Source: Hyphomonadaceae bacterium JAD_PAG50586_4
GTDB taxonomy: Bacteria > Pseudomonadota > Alphaproteobacteria > Caulobacterales > Aquidulcibacteraceae
DNA: 64,000 nucleotides
NCBI GenBank assembly: GCA_023242925.1
Contig: CP096134.1
Location: forward strand, 1,116,001-1,180,000
Direction: 5' to 3'
Part shown: positions 45,411-54,539 of the stretch, piece after piece
Numbering within the stretch: the first letter of the stretch is position 1
Layout of the letters: each line of letters opens with the position of its first letter
Translations under genes and position numbers: made by a program
The notes under the pieces: generated by a model
What the model saw: the letters and a program-made list of their open reading frames with translations, nothing else
What the model was told of the DNA's origin: nothing
Database searches by the model: none

Positions 45411-45539
45411 ATGGCCGATCAACCCAAGAACGCGCCGCAACAATCCACCCCGCAACACCAGCCGGACAAGCAAGCAGCGCCGCTCACTACGCCCACTGGC
45501 GCGCCCGCGACACCAATCGTCGAGCCTAAGAAGAGCTGA
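45411..45539 (+). CDS. small Gln/Pro-rich protein
   Basis: 42 residues: MADQPKNAPQQSTPQHQPDK, then QAAPLTTPTGAPATPIVEPK and KS. Low-complexity, probably disordered. Codon-phase and a following stable hairpin support a gene, but there is no strong ribosome site (AAAGAG). Confidence 0.4.
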   Translation: MADQPKNAPQQSTPQHQPDKQAAPLTTPTGAPATPIVEPKKS

Positions 45540-45546
45540 AGCATGA

Positions 45547-45580
45547 GCGCGAGCGAGGCGTTCTTGCGCCTCGCTCGCGC
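45547..45580 (+). terminator. strong hairpin after the small Gln/Pro-rich gene
   Basis: Perfect 14-bp stem GCGCGAGCGAGGCG (45547-45560) with 45567-45580 and a TTCTTG loop. Follows the 45539 stop. Only TTACAC follows, so termination may be weak. Confidence 0.65.
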
Positions 45581-45601
45581 TTACACACAAAGGAGCGCGT
45601 T

Positions 45602-45796
45602 ATGATTTATTCCGTTCGCTATCTCGACAAGCTAGGCCGAACCACAAGCTCAATCTTCGAGCCTTTCGACGACGACCTTGGCGCCATCGCCTTTGCGCGC
45701 GCCAAATTGCCAGCCAACGCGATCGTTGAAGTCTGGAACGATGATCGCCTGATCTCGCGTCTCTACCAAAACCCCATCACGCAAGCCGCAATGTGA
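45602..45796 (+). CDS. small protein, function unknown
   Basis: 64 residues: MIYSVRYLDKLGRTTSSIFE, PFDDDLGAIAFARAKLPANA and IVEVWNDDRLISRLYQNPIT. Reads like a folded alpha/beta protein of the kind with a single W; no family assigned. AAAGGAG ribosome site at good spacing. Separate from the convergent phaB by 26 bases. Confidence 0.6.
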   Translation: MIYSVRYLDKLGRTTSSIFEPFDDDLGAIAFARAKLPANAIVEVWNDDRLISRLYQNPITQAAM

Positions 45797-45822
45797 GCAG
45801 CGTCCGCGCGCTGTAACGCAGA

Positions 45823-46548
45823 CTAGCCCGCGATATATTGCGCCCCGTTCACTGTCATCGTGGCGCCGGTGATGAACGCGGCCTGATCTGACGCGAGGAA
45901 GGCCACCATAGCTGCGATCTCTTCGGCTTTGCCTAGGCGCCCGACAGGAATGGTCGCGATGATCTTTTTCAACGCATCTTCCGGAACAGCGGCCACCATG
46001 TCGGTATCGATGTAACCAGGCGCGACGACGTTCACAGTCACGCCCTTGGCCGCGCTTTCCTGCGCCAGCGCTTTGGTGAAGCCAATCATGCCAGCCTTCG
46101 CGGCCGAGTAATTCACTTGGCCAAATTGGCCCTTCTGGCCGTTGATCGAGCTGATATTGATCACGCGACCAAAGCTGCGATCGCGCATGCCTTCGATCAC
46201 CGGGCGGGTCATATAGAAGAGTGAATCCAGATCAACGCGGATCACTTCGCGCCATTTCTCGGCGCTCATCTTGTGGAACTGGCCGTCCTTGGTGATGCCG
46301 GCATTGTTGACCAAGACGTCAACCGGGCCGAGTTCGGCCACGACCTTGGCGACGCCCTCGGCGCACTGTGCTTCGTCGCCCACGTCCCACTTGTAGACGC
46401 TGACGCCGAGTTCCTTGGCCGTAGCCTCGGCGGCCTCCGAATTGCCGGCGTAATTTGCGGCGACCTTGAAGCCATCGGCCTTGAGGCGCGCCGAGATGGC
46501 CTTGCCGATCCCACGCGTTCCACCCGTCACCAAAGCCACCCGCGCCAT
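45823..46548 (-). CDS. phaB: acetoacetyl-CoA reductase
   Basis: 241 residues, short-chain dehydrogenase. Reduces acetoacetyl-CoA to (R)-3-hydroxybutyryl-CoA with NADPH for PHB. RVALVTGGTRGIGKAISARL (cofactor loop), NNAGITKDG, INISSINGQKGQFGQVNYSAAKAG containing Ser-Tyr-Lys triad residues, and IDTDMVAAVPEDALKKIIAT, the PhaB specificity region. Start MARVALV; an ATG three bases upstream also fits GGGAGAGA. phaA lies at 52.5 kb and phaR at 53.9 kb; phaC is not in this window. Confidence 0.93.
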   Translation of the reverse strand: MARVALVTGGTRGIGKAISARLKADGFKVAANYAGNSEAAEATAKELGVSVYKWDVGDEAQCAEGVAKVVAELGPVDVLVNNAGITKDGQFHKMSAEKWREVIRVDLDSLFYMTRPVIEGMRDRSFGRVINISSINGQKGQFGQVNYSAAKAGMIGFTKALAQESAAKGVTVNVVAPGYIDTDMVAAVPEDALKKIIATIPVGRLGKAEEIAAMVAFLASDQAAFITGATMTVNGAQYIAG

Positions 46549-46723
46549 CATTCTCTCCCGATTTTATCATTGGCCGGGACAAAGCCCGGAGACATAAGAG
46601 CAGTTTGCGCGACTCCGGACGCGAGGCAACATGCTGCAACGCGCAAACGAGTATTTTTCGGACGGGTGCGACGCTGACGCCATCACCTGGCGCCTGACCG
46701 CTCGTTCCGCCAAAGTGCCAGCC

Positions 46724-47137
46724 ATGACGCGTATCGTGATCTTTTATGCGCTGGCGCTCGCGGGCGGGGCGCTGGCCCTGCAATGGCTGCAATACCAATT
46801 CTTCGCCCGGGTCTTCGCGGTCGAGATTTACGTGGTGCTGATCGCGCTCGGATCTGCCGGACTGGGTGTGTGGACCGGCATGCGCCTGGCGCATCGCGCG
46901 CCGTCGTCGGCGTTTGAGAAAAACACCGCAGCGCTCGCCTCGCTCGGCGTGACCCAACGCGAATTGCAGGTGCTGGAATTGCTAGCGGCGGGCAAAGCCA
47001 ACAAGGAGATCGCCCAAGTCCTCGGCGTCTCGCCCAATACGATCAAGAGCCAGGTCGCCAGCCTCTATCAAAAGCTCGAGGTCCAGCGCCGGACGCAAGC
47101 CATCCAAAAAGCGCGTGAACTGGCGCTTATCCCTTAG
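46724..47137 (+). CDS. LuxR-family regulator with membrane-embedded N-terminus
   Basis: 137 residues. Two N-terminal hydrophobic helices (FYALALAGGALALQWLQYQF and VVLIALGSAGLGVWTGM) replace the usual receiver, followed by the LuxR/NarL helix-turn-helix: LGVTQRELQVLELLAAGKAN, KEIAQVLGVSPNTIKSQVAS and LYQKLEVQRRTQAI. A membrane-anchored transcription factor is implied; signal unknown. It is 172 bases from phaB and 106 bases from the DUF4199 gene. Start ATG 46724 rather than 46631, which lacks support. Confidence 0.85.
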   Translation: MTRIVIFYALALAGGALALQWLQYQFFARVFAVEIYVVLIALGSAGLGVWTGMRLAHRAPSSAFEKNTAALASLGVTQRELQVLELLAAGKANKEIAQVLGVSPNTIKSQVASLYQKLEVQRRTQAIQKARELALIP

Positions 47138-47147
47138 GATTTTCCAT

Positions 47148-47186
47148 CCAAACGGCCGATTTGGTCGATTTCACCCGTTTGGGTGA
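47148..47186. promoter_or_regulatory. inverted repeats upstream of the DUF4199 gene
   Basis: CCAAACGG (47148-47155) is inverted at CCGTTTGG (47175-47182), and CACCC-GTTT-GGGTG forms a palindrome at 47173-47186. Position between the LuxR gene and the next promoter makes it a candidate operator. Confidence 0.35.
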
Positions 47187-47243
47187 TGTCATTTCCCACG
47201 CCGAAGCGGCCTAGTCTCGCCATCACAACGGGGAGATTCATTC

Positions 47244-47786
47244 ATGTTCGCCACTGCTTTGCGTTACGGCGCCTTGTCCGGCGCGATCGTCATCGCTGTC
47301 ATCATTCTCGGCATCATGCTCGCCGGCGGCCAAGGCCACGGCCACGCGTTCTCGTCGCAATGGCTGGGCTATTTGGTGATGATCGTTGCGCTGTCGATGA
47401 TCTTCCTGGCCATCCGCGACTACCGGAACAAGAAGCTGGGCGGCGTGATCAAATTCTTGCCGGCGTTCGGGCTTGGCCTATTGGTCGCGGCCGTGGCGGG
47501 CGTGGCCTACGTGATCGGCTGGGAAATCTACCTTGCCGCCACGAACTACACCTTCATGGAAACCTACGTCGCCCAATCCATCGAGGCCAAGCGCGCCGCC
47601 GGCGTCAGCGCCGCCGAGCTGGAGGCTTACGCGGCCCAGCTCAACCAGATCAAAGAGGCGTATCGCAACCCGCTGTTGCGCCTACCCATGACGTTCGCGG
47701 AAATCTTTCCGGTCGGCCTGCTGATCGCGCTCATCTCGGCCGCGATCCTGCGCAATCCGCGCGTGCTGCCTGCGCGCGCTCACTGA
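47244..47786 (+). CDS. DUF4199 membrane protein
   Basis: 180 residues. Four helices around 10-28, 44-60, 74-98 and 155-172, with a soluble loop [24 protein letters not shown] between the third and fourth. Matches DUF4199, inner-membrane proteins of unknown role. Starts [20 protein letters not shown]. Followed by a VOC gene 25 bases later. Confidence 0.8.
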   Translation: MFATALRYGALSGAIVIAVIILGIMLAGGQGHGHAFSSQWLGYLVMIVALSMIFLAIRDYRNKKLGGVIKFLPAFGLGLLVAAVAGVAYVIGWEIYLAATNYTFMETYVAQSIEAKRAAGVSAAELEAYAAQLNQIKEAYRNPLLRLPMTFAEIFPVGLLIALISAAILRNPRVLPARAH

Positions 47787-47811
47787 TCAACCACTCACCA
47801 AGGGGCCACCC

Positions 47812-48186
47812 ATGAAACTTGGCGCATTTTCGATTAGCCTGGCGGTGAAGGATATCGCCGCCTCGCGCGCATTCTATGAAAAATTGGGCTTCACCGTGTT
47901 CGGCGGAAACCAGGATCAGCGCTGGCTGATCATGAAAAACGACACCACGCTCATCGGCCTGTTTCAGGGCATGTTCGACAAGAACCTGCTGACCTTCAAT
48001 CCGGGCTGGGATAGCGACGCGCAGGCTCTAGCGAGCTTCACCGACGTTCGTGAAATCCAGAGGCGCTTGAAGACTGCGGGCGTCGAACTCGGCGCGGAGG
48101 TGGACGAGACCAAACCCGCTGGCCCCGCGCATTTGACGCTTGAAGACCCCGACGGAAATCAAATTCTGATCGACCAGCACGTCTAG
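47812..48186 (+). CDS. VOC-superfamily (glyoxalase-like) protein
   Basis: 124 residues. [24 protein letters not shown] and the later [18 protein letters not shown] give the paired beta-alpha-beta-beta-beta units. The last Glu/Asp metal-binding site is weaker than in true glyoxalase I (no clear E in the third strand; NQILIDQ). Substrate unknown. Probably co-transcribed with the DUF4199 gene. Confidence 0.8.
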   Translation: MKLGAFSISLAVKDIAASRAFYEKLGFTVFGGNQDQRWLIMKNDTTLIGLFQGMFDKNLLTFNPGWDSDAQALASFTDVREIQRRLKTAGVELGAEVDETKPAGPAHLTLEDPDGNQILIDQHV

Positions 48187-48193
48187 CCCAAGT

Positions 48194-48226
48194 CGAAGCC
48201 CGCGACCGATCTGGCCGCGGGCTTCG
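48194..48226. terminator. bidirectional terminator between VOC and GST genes
   Basis: CGAAGCCCGCG (48194-48204) pairs with CGCGGGCTTCG (48216-48226), 11 bp with an 11-base loop. Lies between convergent genes; each side ends with moderately T-rich sequence (GGTTGCTTTC). Confidence 0.75.
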
Positions 48227-48233
48227 GTTGCTT

Positions 48234-48956
48234 TCACGCCGCCATCGCCGGCCAGACGCTCTCGCCGAAATAGCGCCACTCGATGCGCTCCAGATATTTT
48301 CTGAGGTTCGTGTGCTCGCGCACCAAACCCGAGAGCGGCGTATCGAAGAAGGGCGTCGCGCAAGAGGCCAGCACGCCGAACGCCGACGCATCGACGGCCT
48401 TGGGCGTGTCGCCGAACAGATAGGGCTTATCGCCCAACACGGCGGCGATCGCCGAAATGTCGCGCTCGGCCAGCATCATCCGCTCTTGGCGCGTGTGGCG
48501 GCCGATGCCGTGGCGCACCATCATCGTATGCAATTGCTCGCGCACGTCCTTGCAGAGGGCACTTTGTTGCGGCTCCGGCAGGCCTTGGAAGAATTGGCGT
48601 GGACCCTTGTCGAAATTCGCATCGACCAGCCAACGCTCGTGCGCCATGATCATGCTGAGGCGATCTTCGAGCATGCGCTCAAGCGCCCAGGCCATGCCGC
48701 GCTGCTCAAGCGTCAAGCCCTCATCCAGATCGTCGCCGAGCTTTTCCTCGAAATAGAGCCGGATGAAGGTGGAATCCTCGATGATGCGGCCATCGTCCTC
48801 GATGTACGGGGCTTTGTGCTTCGACACATTCTCCAGATCGGCGATCGCGCGCGTGAACTCCACGCCCAGCATCTGCAATTGCATGTCGCACTTGATTACG
48901 AACGGGCTCGGGCTCGGCGCACCGAACATTGGGCCCCAGCCATATAATTTTGTCAT
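48234..48956 (-). CDS. glutathione S-transferase-like protein
   Basis: 240 residues. Thioredoxin-like N-domain (KLYGWGPMFGAPSPSPFVIK, CDMQLQMLG, APYIEDDGRIIEDSTFIRLY) and an all-helical C-domain (GDTPKAVDASAFGVLASCAT). The family is closest by eye to the Tom37/metaxin/FAXC-type group, with an EDST motif in place of the usual ESxxI. Glutathione binding is inferred. Divergent from the WYL regulator with which it shares a promoter region. Confidence 0.85.
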   Translation of the reverse strand: MTKLYGWGPMFGAPSPSPFVIKCDMQLQMLGVEFTRAIADLENVSKHKAPYIEDDGRIIEDSTFIRLYFEEKLGDDLDEGLTLEQRGMAWALERMLEDRLSMIMAHERWLVDANFDKGPRQFFQGLPEPQQSALCKDVREQLHTMMVRHGIGRHTRQERMMLAERDISAIAAVLGDKPYLFGDTPKAVDASAFGVLASCATPFFDTPLSGLVREHTNLRKYLERIEWRYFGESVWPAMAA

Positions 48957-49046
48957 CTCAGCTCTCCTCGCTTCGCTTGGAAAGCAGTCTTAGCTTGTCC
49001 CTACTGACAGCCTTGTGGCAGCAGGATGTCAGTATAAGTTTTCGTC

Positions 49047-49741
49047 ATGCGCCGCACCGAACGCCTTTTCCAGATCATCCAGATCCTCCGCTCCAAGCGC
49101 CGGTCCGTCACCGGCCAGGAATTGGCGGACGAATTGGAGGTGTCGCTACGCACGCTCTATCGCGACATCGCCGAGCTGATGGCGCAGCGTGTGCCGATCC
49201 GGGGGAGGCGGGGACAGGCTACGTGATCGATACCGATTACGACATGCCGCCGCTGATGCTGACACAAGATGAGTTGGAAGCCGCCGTGCTGGGCGCGGCT
49301 TGGGTGGCGCAACGGGGCGACGCGGCCTTGGCGCGCGGTGCGCGAGATCTGATCGGCAAGCTCACCGCCGCCGTGCCCGAGCATCTGCGCCCCGTTGTCC
49401 TCGACGCGCAGCTTGCGCCGGTGTCGTCGCACATGCGCGTCGTGGACGCGTTTGATCTGGCGGCCGTGCGCAGCGCCATTCGCGAGCAGCGTAAAATGCG
49501 CATCGCTTACGCCGACGAAAACGGCCGCACCTCAGAGCGCACGATCTGGCCGTTCATGATCGGCTATTTCGAAACCGTGCGGTTGGTCGTCGCCTGGTGC
49601 GAATTGCGCGAAGATTTCCGCCATTTCCGCTCGGATCGCTTCCACGATGCGCAAGTTCTGGACACACGCTATCGCCAACGCCCGGCGCAATTGCGCAAGC
49701 GCTGGGAAAAGGAAGGCAGTGGGCGGGCCAAGAAGGCCTGA
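49047..49741 (+). CDS. YafY/WYL-type transcriptional regulator, split by a -1 frameshift
   Basis: About 231 residues. N-terminal winged helix: MRRTERLFQIIQILRSKRRS, VTGQELADELEVSLRTLYRD and IAELMAQRVPI; one G missing in GGGGG (49201-49205) shifts to EAGTGYVIDTDYDMPPLMLT, then the WYL domain (IREQRKMRIAYADENGRTSE, RTIWPFMIGYFETVRLVVAW). 695 = 3x232-1. WYL regulators sense ligands or DNA damage. The frame after the break also runs into an unrelated upstream ORF, which is spurious. Divergent from the GST gene. Confidence 0.88.
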
Positions 49742-49778
49742 GGCTTGCACATGGCCCAGATCGCGCCACACTCGGCGC

Positions 49779-50213
49779 ATGACAGATGCTCTCGCTGAAG
49801 CCCGCCTTCAAACCGTTCGCGACCACATGGCGCTCGAGGTCACCCACGATTGGGACGCCGTGATCGCCACGTTTGCGCACCCGCGCTACGAAATGTATGG
49901 CGGCGGCCAGGTGTTCGACGGCGAAGCGGCTGTCCGCTCGTACTTCGCCGCCTCGCGCACGCCGTTTCCCGATCAAGGCAACGAGATCATCGCCATCTCG
50001 CACGCCGACAATACCGTGCTCGTGGAATTCTGGCTGACCGGCACACATCTCGGTCCGCTGAAAATTGGCAATCGCACCATCGAGCCGACGGGCAAGAGCT
50101 TTCGCATGCGCATGGCGGCGAGCTTCGAGTTCGAGCCGGGCGGCGACAAGATCAAATGCGAGCGCCCGTACTTCGATCAAGGCGGCGTGCTGCGCGAATT
50201 GGGGATCGCTTAG
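49779..50213 (+). CDS. SnoaL/NTF2-like protein
   Basis: 144 residues. ALEVTHDWDAVIATFAHPRY EMY then DGEAAVRSYFAASRTPFPDQ and VLVEFWLTGTHLG match SnoaL-like polyketide cyclase or ester-hydrolase folds (NTF2 superfamily). Catalytic assignment is not possible. Start ATG 49779 fits the family. Overlaps the end of the convergent cyclase gene by four bases. Confidence 0.8.
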   Translation: MTDALAEARLQTVRDHMALEVTHDWDAVIATFAHPRYEMYGGGQVFDGEAAVRSYFAASRTPFPDQGNEIIAISHADNTVLVEFWLTGTHLGPLKIGNRTIEPTGKSFRMRMAASFEFEPGGDKIKCERPYFDQGGVLRELGIA

Positions 50214-50932
50214 GAGCGCTCAAACAAAGGCCCCGAGCGTAACGCGAGCCAGAGCGCCATGCCGATCGCCGGCCATTGCACCCACCAGGCGCCGCCCGTC
50301 ATCCAATCGATCGCGAAGAGCGCTGCAAGGATGAGCCCAAGCCGCGCCGCCTGGGCGATAAAGCGCTTCCTGGCGTCGCTCGCCGGCGCGGCGGCCGCGC
50401 GTGATCGCTCCTTACCCGGGCCCGCATCGCCGCCGCCCACGCTATAAACCGCAACGCTCTCGGAAAAATTCTTCGGCCGCTTCTCGCCCAGATAAGAAAA
50501 GCCGACAGAGAGCTTCTTTTGCACCTGATCGTACACTTGCTGCGAAATCAGAATGCCGCCGGGCTCGGCCATGCTCTGCAGACGCGCGGCGAGGTTCACG
50601 CCTTCACCCAACAAATCGTCGCCATCGACCATCACGTCGCCCAGGTGCACGCCGATCCGGAAGCGCAAGCCGCCTTCGGCGCTCGCGCCCAATTCGCGCT
50701 GCACCTCAATGGCGCACTGCACTGCTTCCACGACGGACGGAAATTCCGCGATCAGGCCATCGCCCGCCGTATTGGCGATGCGCCCATGATGGCGCGCGAT
50801 GAATTGCGCAAACACTGACCGCGCGGCGCGCAGGTCGGTGAGGGTGCGCACCTCATCGGCCTCCATGACGCTGCTATAGCCCGCAGCATCGGCGGCGAGG
50901 ATGGTGGTGAGCTTGCGTTGGACGTCGGACAT
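50210..50932 (-). CDS. class III nucleotidyl cyclase with C-terminal membrane helices
   Basis: 240 residues. Cyclase domain: RKLTTILAADAAGYSSVMEA (first metal Asp), GRIANTAGDGLIAEFPSVVE (second metal Asp), RIGVHLGDVMVDGDDLLGEG and VNLAARLQSMAEPGGILISQ. The usual Lys in the IVK-x-GDG segment, which selects adenine, is Asn here (IANTAGDG), as in one common alphaproteobacterial subgroup; so substrate (ATP or GTP) is uncertain. Two C-terminal hydrophobic segments (LGLILAALFAIDWM; WPAIGMALWLALRSG) anchor it. Starts at MSDVQRKLTTI. Confidence 0.88.
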   Translation of the reverse strand: MSDVQRKLTTILAADAAGYSSVMEADEVRTLTDLRAARSVFAQFIARHHGRIANTAGDGLIAEFPSVVEAVQCAIEVQRELGASAEGGLRFRIGVHLGDVMVDGDDLLGEGVNLAARLQSMAEPGGILISQQVYDQVQKKLSVGFSYLGEKRPKNFSESVAVYSVGGGDAGPGKERSRAAAAPASDARKRFIAQAARLGLILAALFAIDWMTGGAWWVQWPAIGMALWLALRSGPLFERS

Positions 50933-50964
50933 GGCCTGGCTTTAGCCTGCTCCGGTGCGGATCG

Positions 50965-51327
50965 CTACGCCTTGTCCGCGCGCAGGATCTTTTCCATCGC
51001 TTTTCCCTTAGCGAGTTCGTCGACCAATTTATCCAGATAGCGGATTTCGCGCATCAGCGGCTCTTGGACCTGCTCCACCCGCACGCCGCAGACCACGCCC
51101 GTAATCAGCGACCGCTGCGGATTGAGCTTCGGCGCTTGCGCGAAGAAATCCTTAAAGCTCGTCTGCTTCTTGAGATGCGCGGTGAGGGATTGCTGGCGAT
51201 AACCCGTCAGCCAGCGAATGATCTCATCCACCTCCGCCTGCGTGCGGCCTTTCTTCTCGGCCTTCGCGACATAGTGTGGGTAGACGCTAGCGAAGCTGAT
51301 GGCATAGATGCGGTGCGGTTTGGCCAT
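50965..51327 (-). CDS. DUF2200-family protein
   Basis: 120 residues: [40 protein letters not shown], then [20 protein letters not shown] and [20 protein letters not shown]. Clear DUF2200 signature; cytosolic. Function unknown, sometimes adjacent to transcription regulators. Lies 32 bases after the cyclase start, but on the same strand upstream of it, so they may share a transcript with the next gene (4-base gap). Confidence 0.85.
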   Translation of the reverse strand: MAKPHRIYAISFASVYPHYVAKAEKKGRTQAEVDEIIRWLTGYRQQSLTAHLKKQTSFKDFFAQAPKLNPQRSLITGVVCGVRVEQVQEPLMREIRYLDKLVDELAKGKAMEKILRADKA

Positions 51328-51331
51328 GGCG

Positions 51332-52453
51332 CTAGGGTTGTCGCGCCCAATTTGCCGCGCCGGGTAATTCGAAGCCGTAGGCGCGGCTAAAGAGCTGGCA
51401 CATGCGCGGGAAATTGTTCGTGTAGGTCGCTGGGCTCAGATATTGTGCGCTCAGGCCCAGCGCGGATGCGCGTTCTGGGGTTATGGCAGGCTGGTCAATG
51501 CGCATGCGCGCGCTCGGCGCAGGCGCAAGCGGATCGACGGCTTCGCCACCATGCTCAATGGTGAAATCGCCTAGATCGATCACTTCGCCTGCCGCGGCGT
51601 TGAAGGCGATCGTGCCATAGCAGAAGGTGCTCACGTCGTATCTGGTCGTGCCGAAATAGCCGAGGCTGTATGTGCCCGGCGGGATAACGAATGAGATGGT
51701 CTGTGGCTCGGCGGCGTCCGAGCGCATTTGCGGTTCGATGCCCACCCAACGCTGGCGACCGTTGATCTCAAGAAACGCCGCTTCACCGTTCTCCGTGCGT
51801 CGATCGAAGCCGAGCCGCGCGCGTCCCGCCGATGAGCGTAGCCTAAGCACGACGATAGCTTCGTTGGCGCCGGGCGTGGCTATTGACTGAGCGGCGTCTA
51901 TCCAACGCGGCTGCGCCCAGCGATTGAACACTTCGACGGTGACGGCGTGGGGCGTGAAATTACGCGGCTCGGTTGATGCAGGGGCGTCGCTGGCCGAGGC
52001 AAGCCAATACGTATTGGCCCAACGTCGCGCGAGCGCCCCTTCGGGCGGCGTTTCGGCGCCGGCGTACGCCGCTTGCTGGTCTAGGGAGAGTTGGCTGAAG
52101 CGTTGCTGAAAATCGCGAAGGCGCGTGTCGGCGATGTCAAAGCGACGATAGCCGCGCGACATCATGCAATCGTCCACGTACGCCACCGCGAGGCCGGCTG
52201 ACGCGATCGCGCCGATGACGTCGCCCGCAAGCCCGTACGGCCCAGGCTGCGTCGCCGTGCCGCCCACCATCATGGCGCCGAAGCCGCGACATTGATTGTG
52301 CGCAGAAGCGACTTCTTCCACAGATGCGCCGGGGCGATTGTAGAACCAAGCGAGATCGTCGGAATCGAGCACGCTAGCTGTGAGCGGGCCGGCGTGAGCG
52401 GGGGCGGCAATTGCCCACCCAAGCGCTAGGGCCGCTGCCCAAAGCCGCTTCAT
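51332..52453 (-). CDS. exported protein of unknown function
   Basis: 373 residues with a signal peptide [21 protein letters not shown]. Mature region starts [20 protein letters not shown], has [15 protein letters not shown] near residue 50, [10 protein letters not shown] (typical of short periplasmic proteins with a Cys pair, CR...C near 70-115), and a C-terminal beta-rich part with [20 protein letters not shown]. Four cysteines. No domain recognised. The start at 52453 is preferred because it gives the signal peptide. Confidence 0.65.
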   Translation of the reverse strand: MKRLWAAALALGWAIAAPAHAGPLTASVLDSDDLAWFYNRPGASVEEVASAHNQCRGFGAMMVGGTATQPGPYGLAGDVIGAIASAGLAVAYVDDCMMSRGYRRFDIADTRLRDFQQRFSQLSLDQQAAYAGAETPPEGALARRWANTYWLASASDAPASTEPRNFTPHAVTVEVFNRWAQPRWIDAAQSIATPGANEAIVVLRLRSSAGRARLGFDRRTENGEAAFLEINGRQRWVGIEPQMRSDAAEPQTISFVIPPGTYSLGYFGTTRYDVSTFCYGTIAFNAAAGEVIDLGDFTIEHGGEAVDPLAPAPSARMRIDQPAITPERASALGLSAQYLSPATYTNNFPRMCQLFSRAYGFELPGAANWARQP

Positions 52454-52488
52454 GTGCTTTCCCCGCGTTTGGTTTGCAGCAAAGACTT

Positions 52489-53661
52489 CTACCGCTCCAC
52501 GCACACCGCGATGCCCATGCCGCCGCCGATGCAGAGGGTGGCCAGGCCCTTATTCTTGCCGCGGCGCTGCAATTCGTAGAGCAGCGTCGTCAGCACGCGT
52601 GCGCCTGATGCGCCGATCGGGTGGCCTATGGCGATGGCGCCGCCGTTCACGTTCACGATCGCGGGATCCCAGCCCATGTCCTTGTTCACGGCGCAGGCTT
52701 GCGCGGCGAAGGCTTCGTTGGCTTCGACCAGATCGAGATCGCCCACGCTCCAGCCCGCCTTCTCAAGCGCAGCTTTCGACGCCGGGATCGGCCCCGTACC
52801 CATAATGCTCGGATCGACGCCGCGCGAGGCCCACGAGGCGATGCGCGCAAGCGGGGTGAGACCGCGCGCCTTGGCTTCATCGGCGCTCATCAGCACCAAA
52901 GCCGCAGCGCCATCATTCAAGCCAGATGCGTTCGCGGCCGTGACCGTGCCGTCCTTCTTGAATGCCGCGCGCAAGCCCGCTGCGCCTTCGACGGTCGCAT
53001 CGTGTTTGATGTATTCGTCGTTCTCAACCACCGTGTCGCCCTTGCGACCCTTAATGGTGACGGCGACGATCTCGTCCTTGAACTTGCCGGCCTTCTGCGC
53101 CGCACTCGCCTTGTTCTGCGACGCGGTTGCGAACTCATCTTGTTGCGCGCGCGTGATCTGCCATTTCTCGGCGACGTTCTCGGCCGTGATGCCCATGTGA
53201 TATTGATTGAAGACGTCGGTCAGGCCGTCCTTGATCATCGAGTCCGAGAATTCCATTGGGCCCATTTTCTGGCCGTTGCGCAAATTGGCGACGTGCGGCG
53301 AGAGGCTCATGTTTTCCTGGCCGCCCGCCACCACGATCTTCGCATCGCCGGCCTTGATCTGCTGGTAGCCGACGACAACCGCACGCAGACCCGAACCGCA
53401 CACTTGGTTCAGCGACCATGCCGGGCTCTCGTCCGGCACGCCCGCGGCGCGCGAAGCTTGGCGCGCCGGGTTCATACCCTGGTTGGCCGTCAGCACTTGG
53501 CCCAGCACCACTTCCGACACGTCGGCGGCGTCCACTTTGGCGCGCTGCAGCGCAGCTGTAATTGCGATTTTGCCAAGCTCGTGCGCGGGCGTTGCAGCAA
53601 ACGAGCCCAGGAACGAGCCGACCGGCGTGCGGGCGGCGGAAACGATCACGATGTCGGTCAT
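52489..53661 (-). CDS. phaA: acetyl-CoA acetyltransferase (beta-ketothiolase)
   Basis: 390 residues, condensing two acetyl-CoA to acetoacetyl-CoA, the first step of PHB synthesis. Nucleophile Cys in [20 protein letters not shown], His in [20 protein letters not shown] and the second Cys in [16 protein letters not shown]. Starts [20 protein letters not shown]; the longer frame to 53910 runs over the divergent phaR and is not real. The 200-base gap to phaR probably holds both promoters. Confidence 0.95.
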   Translation of the reverse strand: MTDIVIVSAARTPVGSFLGSFAATPAHELGKIAITAALQRAKVDAADVSEVVLGQVLTANQGMNPARQASRAAGVPDESPAWSLNQVCGSGLRAVVVGYQQIKAGDAKIVVAGGQENMSLSPHVANLRNGQKMGPMEFSDSMIKDGLTDVFNQYHMGITAENVAEKWQITRAQQDEFATASQNKASAAQKAGKFKDEIVAVTIKGRKGDTVVENDEYIKHDATVEGAAGLRAAFKKDGTVTAANASGLNDGAAALVLMSADEAKARGLTPLARIASWASRGVDPSIMGTGPIPASKAALEKAGWSVGDLDLVEANEAFAAQACAVNKDMGWDPAIVNVNGGAIAIGHPIGASGARVLTTLLYELQRRGKNKGLATLCIGGGMGIAVCVER

Positions 53662-53862
53662 GGAAGCGGGCTCCTGGTCGGCGAACGCCTTGGAACGAAA
53701 AGACGAGATTAACCGTCCTATCGCACAAGCGAAGCGCGAAATCCAAGCACACCCGTCGCAATCAGGAGCCCAAAACAGAGGCTTTGTCTTGCATTGCGGC
53801 GAAGAGAAGCGGATTCTGTTGGAAAGCCCGGCCTTCGCGGGCGCAAAAATGAGGAAGCGAAC

Positions 53863-54504
53863 GTGGCGGATGCGAACGGCCAAGGGGCTGGAGAGGCCGG
53901 CGAAACTCAAGCCGACGCTGTCATCATCAAGAAGTACGCGAACCGGCGGCTCTACAATACCGCCGCCTCAAGCTATGTGACGCTCGACCATCTCTCGGAA
54001 ATGGTGCGCCAAGGCACGGACTTCATTGTGCTCGACGCCAAGACCGGCGACGACATCACGCGCTCTGTGCTGACGCAGATTATTTTCGAAGAGGAGAGCA
54101 AGGGCCAAAACCTGCTTCCGGTTCAATTTCTGCGCCGCCTCATCCGCTTCTATGGCGATCAAATGCAAGGCTTCCTGCCGCCCTATCTCGAAATGAGCAT
54201 GGAGAGCTTCTCCAAGGGCCAGGATCAATTGCGCGAAAACTTCTCACGCACCTTCGGCGCAACCACGCCTCTCGCTGCGTTCGAGGAACAAGCGCAGCGC
54301 AACATGGCCATGTTCCAGCAAGCCATGAAAGTCTGGGCGCCGTTCGCCGTACCAGGCGCGTCCTACACGGGCGCTGGTTTCCCTGGCATGCCGCGCCCGC
54401 CCGCCGCCGAGGAAGAGGATAGCGATCAGCAAGTCGCTGAGCTGCGCAAGCAGATGGAAGCGATGCAAAAGCAGCTCGACGCCATGTCGCGCACCAAAAG
54501 CTGA
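53863..54504 (+). CDS. phaR: polyhydroxyalkanoate synthesis repressor PhaR
   Basis: 213 residues from GTG 53863. PHB_acc_N domain [59 protein letters not shown], then the PHB_acc repeat region [20 protein letters not shown] and an Ala/Pro-rich linker ending in a coiled coil ([20 protein letters not shown]). PhaR represses phasin and pha genes and is released by PHB. Divergent from phaA, consistent with that regulation. A GAGG site precedes GTG; a longer ATG start at 53794 is possible. Confidence 0.9.
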   Translation: MADANGQGAGEAGETQADAVIIKKYANRRLYNTAASSYVTLDHLSEMVRQGTDFIVLDAKTGDDITRSVLTQIIFEEESKGQNLLPVQFLRRLIRFYGDQMQGFLPPYLEMSMESFSKGQDQLRENFSRTFGATTPLAAFEEQAQRNMAMFQQAMKVWAPFAVPGASYTGAGFPGMPRPPAAEEEDSDQQVAELRKQMEAMQKQLDAMSRTKS

Positions 54505-54511
54505 ATTTCTA

Positions 54512-54532
54512 GGCGCGCCGACAAGGCGCGCC
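54512..54532. terminator. hairpin between phaR and a VOC gene
   Basis: GGCGCGCC (54512-54519) and GGCGCGCC (54525-54532) pair as an 8-bp self-complementary hairpin with a 5-base loop, followed by ATTTGCG. Located between convergent genes, eight bases after the phaR stop. Confidence 0.7.
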
Positions 54533-54539
54533 ATTTGCG

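Noticed and set aside
50210..50932. Cyclase as inactive because Lys is replaced by Asn
   Set aside because: IANTAGDG is common in alphaproteobacterial class III cyclases, so it does not by itself mark loss of activity.
53662..53910. N-terminal extension of phaA to 53910
   Set aside because: It runs across the divergent phaR start and shows no thiolase homology; [15 protein letters not shown] is the family start.
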